A DNA stretch of 20,888 nt from Ichthyophonus hoferi (taxonomy: Eukaryota; Opisthokonta; Ichthyosporea; Ichthyophonida; Ichthyophonidae). Each line of letters starts with the position of its first letter. Position 1 is the stretch's first letter. Below, in pieces: positions 1 to 14,500 of this stretch. Location: positions 34,584 to 55,471 of the forward strand of contig NAOQ01000179.1 in NCBI GenBank assembly GCA_002751075.1, given 5' to 3'. Both the position numbers and the translations under genes were made by a program. A model generated the notes under the pieces. The model was given only the letters and a program-made list of their open reading frames with translations. It had not been told where the DNA came from and searched no databases.

Positions 1-238
1 TGTTGAAAATATCGCACTTAATATAAATATAGAATAATCAGAAAATAAAAGACTTGAACTTGGAGTTTAGTTACTGAACTTGAACAAAAACCATGTATCC
101 TAAGTTGGGAATTCTGATTAATGAATGCATAGATAAAAAATAAACATACTTTAATATTAAATATTCGTAGAGTAAATGTTTTAAAAATGGTCATAGGGTA
201 TAATAACCTACTATAGTATTATTAGTGAGAATATGGTT
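1..238. other. AT-rich DNA, nothing recognised
   Basis: No convincing coding stretch, RNA gene or repeat seen. It lies beyond the last minus-strand open stretch, which stops at 239-241, and may be its 3' flank. Confidence 0.4.
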
Positions 239-1834
239 TTATTGAGAGCAAAACTCGGTCCTGTTGTACTGAGTCCTATCTGACTTGTAGTTAGGTAGTC
301 GGCAAGCTGAAATTATATCCAGCTGATTCTCCACCTCAAGTTGTTTGTAGAGAGATATAGAAACCTTTAGCTTTCTACCTGGCAATGTGTTATATACGTA
401 GTAACTGTAATCTAATCGTGGCTATACATATAGTCATGGTATTCCTACTATCAGAAGAAGCAACACTAGACTCAACTGGTAGGCCTTCTAGTAAAGTATC
501 TGAATTATCTACCTCGACTTCTTTAACAACTATAGATATAATATGAAAAACATAAAACGCATGAATTGAATTCCGGAAAATAACATTTTATAACTAGTAT
601 ATTATTATAAATTTTTAAATGACGGATCAGTGCCTTTATTATTGTATGCAGCCTCGTATTTATGCTTCTTTTGCTCAAAACCAGTTTTGAACAAATTCAT
701 TTCGATGAATATGAACTAACCAATGTGCCTATATTTAAAAACGTATTTGGTTTTCGAATGCTAAACCCCTCTGTTCTATTGAATCCAAACAGACTAAGCA
801 CTAACTGATTGATAATTACTTAGTATTTGATTGGTTGTATGCTGTTAGTATAAGTTATTCTATGAGTCGATTGAATTAACAACCATGTAGTACCAAGTTC
901 CAAACCAAAAAGAAACATTGATCGTTCACAAAGAATCCCTAGTAAACTTAACTAGGAAGGAACGTCTTTTCTTTCTGGTAAGAAGCAAATATAATAGCAA
1001 TAGATAAAAAAGAATGAACTATAGAAGTGCAGTAAACGTTTTGGTTGCATCATTTTATTATTAAATAAGTCAGCAGACGTTGGGGACTAGGCCCATAATG
1101 CTGATAAGAAATACCTAAAATAAATAAACATTACTTTTTCTCAAGAAGTTTCGAGTATTCCTTAATACAAAAAAAAAAAAACATAGAGATTCAATCTCAG
1201 ATCGATTTCTTTCATGGTTATTACATAACTTTTTTATATAAATTTATGTATGCTTAAACGGTCATATAAAGCGAATGTATAGCTAGCTTTACAAAATGCC
1301 AATATAGCAATATATATGTATGTGGATATAAGTATGTCACTCTGTTGGCATGTCTACATGCAGGTAGTAATCGACGTGTAATTTCCCCATGTCTCTAATT
1401 TCTACACATGCATTGGTTGCAAATCACTCTTCAGCAGTGATCACATCCATAGTAGTAATAGCTGGTTCTTGATTGGCCATTAAGACACTCAGTGATTCAA
1501 TGTAGTTCATGCTATACCTGTTGTCGTCACACCTGGATACCAATGCACTGTTAGTATATATGCATCAAGAGCCAAGGCTCCACGGCAAGGAGTGATATGA
1601 TAAAGTATCATATAAAAGTGCCAGAGATAGTTTCCTACCAATACATCTACCAAGCCTATTATCAAGCCATACACGGGGTGGTGTATAAGTCTTCGTCCAC
1701 CCAAGTCTATCAAACATACTGTCACTATAAGTGGCCCTAACTGCATCCCCGGCACCATATATATATACAGAGATAGCAATAACGATGGACAAAACTAGAA
1801 CTTTTATAATTCTAGATAATTCAAAGGCATGCAT
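239..1834 (-). other. Possible unidentified minus-strand gene downstream of PWP2; exon pieces only
   Basis: Several open stretches look more protein-like than the surrounding AT-rich DNA, but I cannot join them in phase. From 1834 down to about 1651 or 1639: MHAFELSRIIKVLVLS, then a single membrane segment and a soluble piece with DRLGWTKTYTPPRVWLDNRL, ending at GTAGAT or GTAGGA. About 1515-1424: NYIESLSVLMANQEPAITT, then stop. 715-605, after a TTAG acceptor: a Lys-rich end with MNLFKTGFEQKKHKYEAAY, then stop. 587-390: an acidic/Ser-rich stretch with KEVEVDNSDTLLEGLPVESS. 421-239: 60 open codons with LPGRKLKVSISLYKQLEVEN, then stop, overlapping the previous piece in another frame. It could be one small membrane protein gene, two genes, or decayed copies. 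The 480-540 part is also open on the plus strand, so strand is not certain there. No family recognised. Confidence 0.3.
924..1046 (-). repeat. Left copy of a dispersed inverted repeat (partner 20622-20739)
   Basis: Read on the minus strand, this aligns with 20622-20739 on the plus strand at roughly 80% identity with a few small indels. Collinear shared words are AACCAAA, ACTGCACTT, the exact 16-mer AGAAAGAAAAGACGTT (961-976 reversed) and TTTGTGAAC (924-932 reversed). Spacing between words differs by only 1-4 nt. Neither TIRs nor target-site duplications could be set. Identity unknown: diverged transposon fragment or old segmental duplication. Confidence 0.75.
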
Positions 1835-2512
1835 GTATCGGTCAAAGATAACCCAAGGTATTCCATGATAGTAAGGATAGGATAGGATCTACCCCAGTCC
1901 CTATTTAATAGCTACATTGCCATTAGAAACAACTAAATTGTTAAACATCAAGTCTCATCACCAGCTGATCATTGAAAAATCGGTAATCATTTCCCCGTAG
2001 AAATATCAAAAATGTACTATAATATAATACCAGATTCCAATAAATCCTCGAAAGGTAATGTGTTATTACAAACACCAATCTAAAATAACTTGGCCCTAAT
2101 GATATAATCGGCCAATTTTTTATGATGGTATTTTGATTGCACAATTTGTCCCAATCAGGGCCGACAATCTAGATCATTAAAGAATTTTCGTATAATTGGC
2201 ATTAATCGCAAAGTAATAGTTATGCTATAATTATAGCTCCTTATTTATAGGTCAACAGATGCGAAATCTGCAATCTAAAATGTGCGATCTACCAATGGTT
2301 TTTTCATCATGCTTTAACCGTAAAATTTAGCTTTGCTTGAACAGTGAATGCATAAGTAGTCAAAACATAGAAACTATGGAGGACAAAATTCCAAAGTGTT
2401 TAGTACAGAAAAAAACAGTCTTCTTAATGATATAAATAAGGATAGACAAAAAAGAAAATAAAGTATAAAGAACTAAAAGGGTAAGAGAATGAAGAAAGTA
2501 AGAAAATAAAAT
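1835..2512. other. 3' flank of PWP2: UTR and intergenic DNA
   Basis: This follows the PWP2 stop (2513-2515). On the transcript strand it opens with a T/C-rich stretch. No exact AATAAA is evident; a variant ATTAAA (plus-strand TTTAAT) lies near 1902-1907. It contains short GGATA repeats near 1872-1886 and a GGCC-rich inverted pair (TCGGCCAA near 2104 against GGGCCGA near 2157). Open frames here are Tyr/Leu/Ile-rich and typical of AT-rich non-coding DNA. Confidence 0.4.
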
Positions 2513-5500
2513 TTAAAAGCCAATGAGATCAACGTACATCTTGGCCAGGGCATCCTGGTGGGTAGTGGCGCTCTTCTGGAGGGTCTGGAGCATAGGCATA
2601 CAGCGCGTAGAGTTATCCTGTATGTCGCATAGCACATGTTGGTTAGTTTTCAGTGTTTGTATAATGCCTATATACCAAGTTTATAGGTGTATAGGTGTAA
2701 ATAGAGTCCTTGCTGAATAACAGAGTGGGGTGTGTGTGCAAAATGAAATATAGGAAGAAGAAAAGGAAAAAATAATAGGAACCTAAATTTATAAGAGACC
2801 AGGGGTTGGTTACTGACGAGCAACCAAAGAAAACAACAAAGAATACATAAAATAAGTCAAAATGGCCGTTATAAAAGAGTTTAAATAATAGCTACCCATG
2901 CTATATTAATATAAGGGAAAGAGAAAGAGAGATCTTAATACATTCATTACAAATCCATGGTAAGCAAACATGTATATAAATAACTATACCAAAAACTACG
3001 CGGGATATGTTCACCCTGGCTACACAATATAATGGCTTAATCCTCATCCTGTACTTGTAATACATATGTGTATGTAGTGACTAGACCAATCAATCAGAGT
3101 AACTTATTATTCGGTTTAGAAAAAATTGTCTAATACATATTCGAATGAAGATAAGGCTTAGCCATAGGGAGACTTCAAGACAAGAAAAAGGAAGATGATG
3201 AAATGTTTCCGTAAATAATCTAGCCACCCTTCCCTTCTCTGTTTCTTTCATATACATACCTTAATAAAGCGACCGTGAACACTAAATAAATGGAACACCC
3301 AGGTAAGGTAAAACTCAAGATGTGCCGTCTTCTCTAGGGATGAGCCGAGGAATCCTAGCAGTCTCTCCACGTAGCTCTGGGGCACCGCCTGTGGAGGTTA
3401 ACATTAGTTAAGTGTATAAGGCTGCTAGGGAAAACTAATCATAGCCCGTTATCTTTTATTGTAGTCCATAGGTACATGCTTAAAAACATTATAATTCAAT
3501 GTATTTATATGATGTACGTGTTGTGGGTTTTAGAATAGCGGTGAGTTTACCTAATGTTATAGTAGGGTGAAAGAGAAACGATTAAATGTGATAGTTAATA
3601 GTAATGATAAGAACAGAAAGAACAAAGAAAATATTACGCAAGAGGGAAGAAGTGGGAGCATGAAAGTTTAATACAGTAATGTCATAACGGTGTGTAGGTA
3701 AATATGGTGTAAAATAATATACGAGCAGAGAAGGGTAGAATAGAAATAATAGAAACATATCGTGCAAAAGGAAAGGAATGAGAATAAGAAAGAAAACATG
3801 AAAAAAATGTTTATACTATATCTTATAAGTATAAAAGCCTTTCTTTATATAAACCAACATAACATAGGTCAAACCAGCTACAGTCATAATTAATTAGTCT
3901 ATGGTAAGGTAGGAGAGTATAGTAGATCCATAGACATATACAAGGAGAGATTGAATGTATGTATTTGGCTGGATGGTTAGTGCTATTGTATTTTGATCCA
4001 ATTTTGAAGTTATTTGGCTGCATATTTTGCAGCTTCATATTTTAGGGAGTGAGTTTTAATCAAAAATTAATTGCAGGGATCGGTTGCTGTAACTAGTGTG
4101 TTTGATGTATATATTAATTGTCCCGATTTGCTGTATTGTTATTATTAATAGCACACCAATTGTATTCCTATATACCCACACTTCGTAAACTATATATAGC
4201 CACATAGAAGCATATATCCAAATATGAGTCTGAACTACCAATCACATAACAAAAATTTCCCTCTCTCACTGCCTTTCCAATACCAATAGAACCATGACCA
4301 TTGACCAATCAGGAGTAGCAGTTATTAATAGGTTATATATACACAGATATTGGTGCATATAAACCAATGGGTACGTGTATCAGTATAAGCATTCATATAT
4401 ATATATATTGCCTTGAACTACCAATAGCACATAAGTAATAAGAAATTCCTCCAATAAGAAGCAAGCAGTTAGTCTTGCATTGATACTAAATATCAATATA
4501 TATATATATATAAACACTAACCTGAACGACCAATGGTACATCAACTACTGGAATTCCCTCCAATACAGATCGTATGATTGATCGTTCATTCAACCTGAAG
4601 GCCATAGCCAATGCCTTGGGGTATTCATGCGCCTCCAGGGTCTTCTGCACAGTGATTGGGGTAATGTCCATATCTAAATCATAGGGGTCGAAGGCTAGCA
4701 CATCATCTGGCGAGGGAATAGAGGAAGTATAGTGGTAGTTAGAATGAATGTATACATATAAATCTATACAACCCTTGATAATAATGCATACAAAAGTATA
4801 AAAATAACTCCGATAGTCTGATCATATATATATGTGCATACATACATAATGCACACACACACATATTTATATATACTAACAAACATACCTAAGGAATAAA
4901 TCAAAAGCCCCTCCGTAGTGGACGCTGCCCATGCCCTTCCAGTGGGTGAGAACTGAAGGGACTTCGTACGAACCTGATAGAAAATTGGTTATAAATCGCT
5001 CTCCATCTATTAAACCCCTCAGAGAATTACTAGTTTACTTTTCTATCTGTTGACTACATATGTATGTGTAGGTGCGCAATATTATCTACTTAATATTACA
5101 TTTGAAGTTATAAACATATAAACATACACATACACAACAGCCTACATAGCCACACAACCATACCTCAGGACGTGTTTTTCTGCGACTCAAGTCACCCTTC
5201 TGCACACCTGGCATTGACACGTCCTTACGATCCTCCACATCACTGTGATCACTATCTGATAGCAGGCTTAAAGGCCCAGCCTCTGTCATGTTCTGTAGAG
5301 GGATAGCTCTAGTGTAAGTGTGTTGTATAATACATAGTTTTAGGATAGGAGAGGATACAGAAACAGATAGTACAAAGATAGGTATATAGTAGAATATAAT
5401 ACCATATAATAAAACAGAACATAGAACAACCTAGCACCATTTCACACACATATACCGGGTATAAAGAGACATCCTATCTCAATCAGTACTATCTATATGT

Positions 5501-8500
5501 ATATATGAGCCTGCTCATACCTTAGAGTTAAGCTTATCCAACAAGCCATCCAGAGCCATATTACTTGAGATCTGGAACCTCTTTAATAGGACCTTATGAG
5601 ACACGTCATAAATACAGATATATTTACTACGCCCTCCTGCTAGTACACAGCGCCCATCCGCACTGTAACATACACTGGTGAAGCACTTTCCTGTATGTAT
5701 ATAGGGTCGTAGTAAGTATATAAGGATAATAGGCAATAGTAATGTGTATGCAAATAGTAAGAGTAATAATAATACTAATAACAATAATATGTATGTATAT
5801 GTATATATAAGCATATAAGAATGGTGTGAAATACATGATCTAGTAAACCAACAGATATGTGTTATTTAGTTCAGGGGGCCAATGGTGTGGGATCATAATT
5901 CGCGCGGTGAAAGGAAATTCCAAGACAATGGATTGTAGTCTATTTGATTTAAAAATCCATTTCAAATCTCCAATATTCATAGATATTACTCAAGAAGAGT
6001 GATTCACAATGGAATATTGGCAACTACATACTAGAGCAGGCCAAGCTTGACTACTCTTGCTAATTAATTAATTAATGATAAAGATGTGTTAATTACTGCT
6101 ACTAATACCATATCCTTAGGGTATACACATACACAATATATTGTTAGTCTACAGCATAGGCCCCTTATGAAGTGTCCAAACCAAATGGGTAATGATCCTA
6201 GCATCAATGATTTAATAATCCAATCGAACCTGTTATTTAAAAGAGGATACCAAACTATTGATGATATATCAGTGTCCTGGTTTTCCTTAATAGAAACCAA
6301 CATTTCCCCAATGTCATGTTTCGATCCCTAACCTAGTGTTCATATGATTGGAGATTTTTTTTTTCAAGTCCACCCTATCATTATCATCCATTTATCCATC
6401 TAATCTAGCAGCCTCAAATCACACACTCACACACTTGTACACATGCAAAGATATAATATAAAGACTTATAAATACAATCCAATCATACCGGACGAGGCAT
6501 TCTTAACTGACACCTTGTCATCAACCTTACGGCCCCCTTGAATATCTCTCCTGCACTCTAGGGAGCCAACTTCTTGGCCAGATTCAATGTTCCAGAATAC
6601 CAACTGTCCATCTGTATCCACATTAGTTAAATAAATTTCCATAAACTTTAATAAACCTTGTCTAAAACTATCGCAATATATTAAGACTCCATTTTAGTTC
6701 ACATTATGGGGCCAATCATTAATACATATGATCCGTTTCTTATTAGCTGAGAATTACAAGAAAATCCTGATACGGTACACTGATTACGATTGGCCTAGCA
6801 GGCAGGGCTAGATTATGGCTACCATAAAGAAGATAAGATTATACGTAGAATAATTGCTAATCATATAGACTCATTCTTTAGATTAATATTAATCACCAAT
6901 TAATTATAAATCCCCACTTTATAGAAGATAGAAGCATGCAGTGATGGCCTCTAAAAAAACATATATTTACTGAAAACATAGAGGGCAGAAATAGTCTAGC
7001 CCTTAGACATACATATAAACATATAGGTAGAGATCTATACTATCCTACCTAGGGTAGCCACACAGATTTCCTTGCCATCTGGCCTGAAGCCAAAGGCTCT
7101 GACGTCGGTGGTATGAGGGAATACCTCGACAGCTGCTTTGCGGTCAAATATATCCCATACTCTGATCTAGGGAGAGAAAGAGAGAGAGAACGGATAAGAG
7201 AAAAGGATAGAGAGATAGAGACATCGTGGATATATATATATATATAGAGAAAGAGATAAAACTCTTGTTAGAGCGAGAGAAATGGAAATGGTAATATGCA
7301 GATATAAAGATAGAGAAATAAAAATAGAAGTATAGGGACAGAGGAAGGGAGAGAGAGCAGTCATAACAGGGTAACTCACTGAATGATCCCAGGATCCACT
7401 ACAGAGAACAGCCGATAGAGGGTTGAAGGCTAGACAGGTCACTGGTCCCTCATGGCCTGGGTGTAAACAGCGTGAGTATGGGTAGAGAGAGAGAAAGAAG
7501 AGTGTATATACATGTGTGCCTCTAGCATATACCTATATGTGTACCTACGCATACAGACTAGGATAAACTAATGACTAATTCCTTATGGTCCGAATGAAAT
7601 ACATATGATAAGCATTGGTATCTGTCTATATATAGTGCATTGTAGCCCTGCAGAATAATATATAATTGCAACGCGTCGTAAGAGGTGTCATCGGTAGATA
7701 AAGGTACGTATAATGCATACATATATTAGGAGGTATAGAACAGAGTGTACATGTGATAGGTTTGTGTGTGGGGGTATTTAGATTCACAACAATAGCAGAG
7801 CAAGAAGACTAATTAATATATTAGAATACATTGATAAAGCCGTAAATAATACATAATAACACAACCAATAGGAAGAGATTATTATATTATATATATCCAA
7901 TAACAACACAGAACAACAGTCCAACCCTAGTAGCAGTATGCATAACTACACACACCCGCCAACATCTCCAACAGACGTCCAGTCTGTACATTCCAAACGA
8001 AGATTTCAAAGCTGTCAAAGGAGCCGGCACAGACCATTTCACCACTAGGGTCTAGGGCTAGCTGTGGAGTGCAGGTGGGTGGGAATTTATAAGTTATTGT
8101 TACTATGCTATGGTCATGAGAGAAAGAGAGAGATAGAAAGAAAGAGAAAGAGAAAGAGAGATAATCAAGGCATAGCGACTTACTGAACAAAATTGCACTG
8201 GGGAAGGAGATGTGAATGTCCTAAAGTTACGATAGCGAATCAAGTCAAAGGCTCGCACTGTACCATCCAATGACGAAGAAAACACAGCATGCCCACTGCT
8301 ACTGAATTGAATACTGATTGGATAGTTGTTATTAGAATGATGCATATTGATAATTTATATCTAATTGGTATAGTGGGAGTTTTTATTCCTTGGTTTTGAT
8401 AGGAATTGATATCATTAAATTATAAATAGAGTTACACTGTTGCTTGCTTTAATAATCTTATATCATGATTTTTGTTCATTTTTTTTTGGAAAACATTTAA

Positions 8501-11500
8501 ACACTTAGGAATTACTAATGGGTTAGTAGTTAGTATATACTTACAAAGGACTTGCTTATATTTTATATTCGTTGTTACCCGATCAAATATTGATATTAAT
8601 ATTTAATTATCCGCTATTTTAGCTTCTAATAAAATGGATATATATATATATATGAATAGAGTCTGTAGTGCGGATACTTTACTTTTGAAATACAGAGAAG
8701 ATACGGCCTTAGATTAGTATACATATACTATGTAGATATTAAACTATATAATAGCATAGCATAACATAGTATAATATATCACAACACAACACAACACAAC
8801 ATAACATAACATAATATGACAAAACATAACATAACATAATATAATATAACATAACATAACATAATATGACAAAACATAATATAACATGAAATAACATAAC
8901 ATACCATAACATAACATGAAATAACATAACATACCATAACATAACATAATATGACAAAACATAACATAACATTACATAACATAACAGAATAGAGCACAGC
9001 ACAGCATAACAGCATAACACAACAAAACATCTAGCTTACAGCTTCGCTATATAGTAAGTAACCTACCCAGTGATGCCTGCAGCATGGTCACTAAAGGTGA
9101 CAAAACAGAATCCAGTACGAGTGTTCCATACTTTAACCTGTGCAGCAGGAAGAGAATGGGAATAGAATATATGTATTTACGTATGTATGTGTAGTGGTGG
9201 CATTTGTGTATAAATACATATATATTATAAGACAAGGGGATATTTTTATGAGCAAGAGCCAGAATTAACAATAATAAGGTATATAAGAGCCAAGATAAAT
9301 GTATATACATCCATATACCATATACATAACACATAATAGTATATATATACACACACACCTTGCCGTCGTCTCCACCAGTGGCCACCAACTGACCATCAGG
9401 GGAGTATGCCAGCACGTTCATGTCATAGAAATGACCTTGTTGTTTTAAGACATAGCTCTCACTCTTCCACTCCCATACTAACAGCTGGCCTATCTTCGCA
9501 CAGCCGAAGGCTAACCATTCTCCCGTGTTGTTAATGGCAACAGATGTGATTCTCTTTTGTGAAATACTGTATGTATGTATAGGTGGTTAGTGAATCATAT
9601 AATAAGGCTGGCTTTGTAAGGTGTATAGGTTGATGATGATGGGTTCACACGTAATATATGTAGTATATAAGGAGAGAAAGAGAAAGATAAATGGCTATAG
9701 TGTGTATGGTTATTTTGTAAACTGTATTTTTTTTTAATTTTAAAATTTTTTTTTTTACAAGTCTCAGGTTTCAAGGATAAAGAATTAATAGGAAAGTGGC
9801 ACGGTAGAGGAAGGTGATCGGCCAACCCTCGATGTAAGAGGAGGGTAAAATAATATATATATTACCTTAGAGTGTGGATGTTGTTGAAGTCAGGCATTTC
9901 ATATAACATAAAGATACCACTGGATAATCCAACAACCAATATATTGGTAGCGCCGTGGAATGAGCAGCACATGATCTTGGCATGGTTATGGGGGAAAAAG
10001 TGTTTGCCTCCCGCCCCCCAGTGAAGAATGCCTGTTACCATGGTGATAACCAATGAATTAATAGCGTATTTAACCATATATATATATGCACACACACATA
10101 CTGTCATGCATACAAACATATTTATATATTATCAAGCACATACCATATCTAGTGTCTTCACCCTCCCTGGCCTCAGTAGATCTAGTCCAAATAAACAGAG
10201 CACCGTCCTTGCTCACTGTATATATCTGTCAACCAATACCATGTCAGCTTCGCACACGTGTAGCAAAATGGTCCAATAGTTAAGTGGTTTTACAATAAAA
10301 TAAAATAATAAATATAGTTTATAGATAAAGAAATATATAAGTATATATATATATAGGTTAGCATTGCATGTATATTATACATATATAATCAATCGATAGA
10401 TAACTATATGAGAGTATCATACTGTGTGCATGTCTCTCTGTGACTATGTTTCTTCCTTGATCGAGTTATAACCAAAACTGCATATGTGCTTAATGTTATG
10501 GGCTAAATGAGCAACTATTTTGTAGCTAAAATGCAGATAATATAAGAGAATAATATATAGAGAGAAAGAGAGATGTGATAAAACACCAATCACATACATG
10601 TGCCATATCAGCGGAGAAAAATGCTCCAACCACTGAACTGCGATGGCCAGAGAATGTGATGGGCTTGGCGTTGGGCACAGGGTGAAGAGTGTAAACCTTA
10701 GCGGTCATATCGTCAGAGCCAGTTACAAACAGCCTGAGTTGGATGGAATGGTTAGAGACTGGTAATTAATTACTAGTAATTAACACATAAAAAGTCTTCA
10801 ATTGCTTTGATTACCCTTAATTTTGTAATTTGATGCATTTAATTATTCCTGATTAGGAAAAATAACCTCTTTATTTCCAATTATTTGGGTATCATCTGAC
10901 CAGTAACTCTTACTGATCGGATCGGGTGGTACCTCTAATTAGCTCCATTATCGTCATTGAACAACTATAGTGTTATTGCTTTAATGATTGAGAGAAAGGT
11001 ATCCAATAAGAAGAATTGAATACTTATATAACTTATATATGAGTATGGGTATATATGTAAAAAATATCAAAAGGAAACAGCAGCAAGTTATCCTAGATAG
11101 GTATGTAGGTAGATAGATACATATATAAATAGATAGCCAGACAGATAGATAAATGGGTCGAAATCAGAGAGCAAAGCTAATCAAACAGAAATAGTGATAC
11201 GAAATAAGTAAAATAATTAAGTAAGAGACGCTCTAATACAACTAATAAACTAAAATTAAGTAAGACCAATAGCCAATAGTTAAACGCACTGTGAATCAGG
11301 TGACCAGCGAACAGTGGTGACATCATCATGATGTCCGGGATATTCCTTAAATAGTATAAAGGGTGCAAATTCTTTGCTTAATCCAGGAGCCCTCCACACC
11401 TGTACATGTTTGCCGTGGGTAACGGCTATATATCTGTAACCCGGGAATATTAATGAATCTATTAAGTTATAACTAGCATTGTCATTGCCATTTATTTATA

Positions 11501-14500
11501 TCTTTTAGTTCGTATTTTCTTGGCGTGATTTGGTTAACAACTATATACTTAGTGAAATGTACAAAAGGGAGCGTAATAGAATAAAGTCAGCAGGATAAAT
11601 CTACTAGAGCATATAGAAGAAGGAAGACATGGCCATCTACCAATAAATAACAGGATAGAAAATTGAAGTCATGACTACGTCCAATCCAATAGGAAGATAG
11701 ATGAATATATTGGAATGTTAAATTGTGACTTCCGTGGGAAAATGTGTGTGCATGCACCTACGTCATACTACTTATAAAGACTTGCACACTAGGAATGACT
11801 TTGCTTTAAGTTGAATTTTAAAAACTATATTCCATTGGTTGAAAATCACTGGAATACGGCAAATAAAACAATAGGACAGAGACAAGAAAAAGAAAGAGAG
11901 AGAAAGTAAATGGGAACAGAATGAGCAGGGGCGTAGAGGATAGTACGCTGTTATTCATGGTATATAGAGACTACTACTACAACTACTACACATACACAGG
12001 TATTAACTATATAGGGAGGGCGTCACATACTGGCCATCAGGACTAAACTGGGCATCTTTAACCTTTTCCTTGAAAGAGAAGTGGTGGAGAATCACACCCT
12101 TCTTAAAGTTGACCAATAGGGCCCTACCATCTGCTCACAATGAGTTGGTTAAATACAATATTATAGGTCGGATGCACTCTATTTATAACTATCTATCCTC
12201 TCTCCCACCCTTTCTCCATTAATGGCAATATTCTTTGCCCATTAAACTATATATGAGTAGTATAGGATCATGCATGCCTTTATTGATATTGACCAATGAT
12301 GCTCCGTCTTTTTCCCATTGTGTGCGCTTTAATGGTTGGATTACTTATAGTTGGTAGCATATATATACAACATACCTTATACCTATACCTATACATCTAC
12401 ATATATCTTATATTAATGCTTACAACTTCTACCCATATATATATACGTTTATATATACTTATACATTGTACTCATACGTACACTTTATATCAATACACAC
12501 ATATGTAGACTGATACATTCACAAAAAGAATAAACAAATACATATACAAACCTTCGTCAATAGACACAAGCAAAAGCCCATTAGGAGAGAGGGTGATAGA
12601 GGCAATGTTGGTCCTGTTCTCAAATGGAAGGGTAATACTGGTATGACTGTGAAATAAAACAAATGTTTAATTGGCTGAATAATTATTTAAAAATTAAATG
12701 CAGAAAATACATGAAGGCAGATATGCAAGAGCGGAGGTTTTATAATATTAAGAAGCAAAAATGCAGTGGAATATCTGTACTAAAGGTGTATGTGTGGGTG
12801 GGCAGGCGTGTACGTTTCGTCTATGTGTGTATGTAAGTGCGTGTGTTCGTACTTGTAAAAGAAGTATAGAATAAAAAACCAAAAGGGAAGAGGGAAACCA
12901 ACAAGCTGTATATGCATGTATTTTTGTATATAGTCATTATAATAATGGGTGTAAAATAACAAGATAATAAATAACTGAACAGAATTAACATTGAGAGTTA
13001 TGTATATATAAACACATACATATATATCAAAGATAGAAAATTTACCACTACAGAATAAAAAGAGAAAGAAAATTGGCGAAAGCATGACAGAGGCCTTGTA
13101 TATGCACTTGCATGTATATATATATATATGTGTGTATGAAGTTTATAGGAATATATATGTATAGGTACAAGAAATAGATTATCAAATAATGAAATAATAA
13201 AAAAGAAAGAAGGAGATAAAGAGAGAAATGGACATACTTGACCAGGTCAAAGACAGACACCCGGTTTCCAACGGGGCTTACTACGCTGTTGCCATCAGGG
13301 GTGAAGAGGAGGTTGCCCTGCTTGTACACGGAGCCAACTAGATTGGAGAACTGTAAGGAAGAGAGAGGACGTATATTAGTTAGGGCTGTGTTGATTATAG
13401 TAGGATGTTAGATAATGTTGTTTTGCGTTACAACCTATCTCTCTTACATGGCCATTTTATTGGCATTTTATTGGAACGTGTCGTCTCTTATTCAATCAAA
13501 CCATATCAAATTAGGTTATATTACATTATATCATATCCTTAGTGCTGTGTGTGACAAAGCACATGCATAAATATATATGCATATATACGGGTATAGAAGA
13601 TTGGCTCAGAGTGAGACAAAAAATAGCCCAAAAGAAAACAGTTTGCACTTTAAATGTAAGCCAATGATTGGAAAAGGTTCAAGGTACGACTATATGATTG
13701 AGAGATATGCACATATGGTAGGTATGACAATCTATAAAATATGTAAATAATGTAAATAAGATTTGTAGATTTGTAGTAACCTCATATCTTCTTCTATGTT
13801 CCGCATAATTATTTTCATGCATGTGTATAGATGTATATATATATATATATATCATTTCCTTTTTATATAAGGTTATATGCACGCCTTTCTTAACGTCTTT
13901 AAAAAGAGATAGTGAAATAAGTGCATATGCAGACACTATTAAGTTGTACTTGTATGTTTAGACAACTAGAAATAAAAAATATATGCATGTATGTATGCTT
14001 GTTAAAAAGAAGTAAATTGTAAATGAATTTATGAATACAAATGCATCAAACATATGAAAGGAGCAATCAATTGATTTTTGTGTGTAGCTGTGTCCAAGTA
14101 TGCAGGTATCTAGGAGTTATGTATAGCATGAGAACATGCGTATAAATGTGTTGAAGTGTATGTACATATTATTTATCATTCTATCCTCATTGTCACTCGA
14201 AGCACCATAATAAAAGTAGTAGAGTAGTATTGCAAAAGTTTAAACACTTGTGTATTTGGAGTGCTGATTAAAAATACGCCGAGAAGGTTTGCAGAGAAGG
14301 GAATAACAAAATAAAAAAAATCGAATGCCTAAACTGAAACATTTGCATCTCCTCATGCCCATACACACACATTCGTACACAAGCATACACAGACACAGAC
14401 ACAGACACAGACACACGCACACATGTTCTCCATATTTCTTTATCCCCAATTTTTTCCTTTCTCTCTTTTATAAACGTCAAAAAATGACTTAAGCAAGCAA

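Noticed and set aside
6064-6331. Overlapping open frames on both strands, about 80 codons each
   Set aside because: They lie wholly inside a PWP2 intron (5691-6488), have no recognisable domain, and mirror each other, as expected from chance.
8881-8940. CRISPR-like tandem repeat
   Set aside because: The two 30-bp copies abut directly with no spacers and sit in a eukaryotic intron satellite.
8739-9030. Long Cys/Tyr/Leu/Met-rich open frames on the minus strand
   Set aside because: They are translations of the pentanucleotide satellite; all frames stay open because the unit lacks stops in that orientation.
12296-12508. 70-codon plus-strand open frame rich in Tyr/Ile/Thr
   Set aside because: It is inside a PWP2 intron (12131-12551), dominated by TA and CA repeats, with no splice or domain support.
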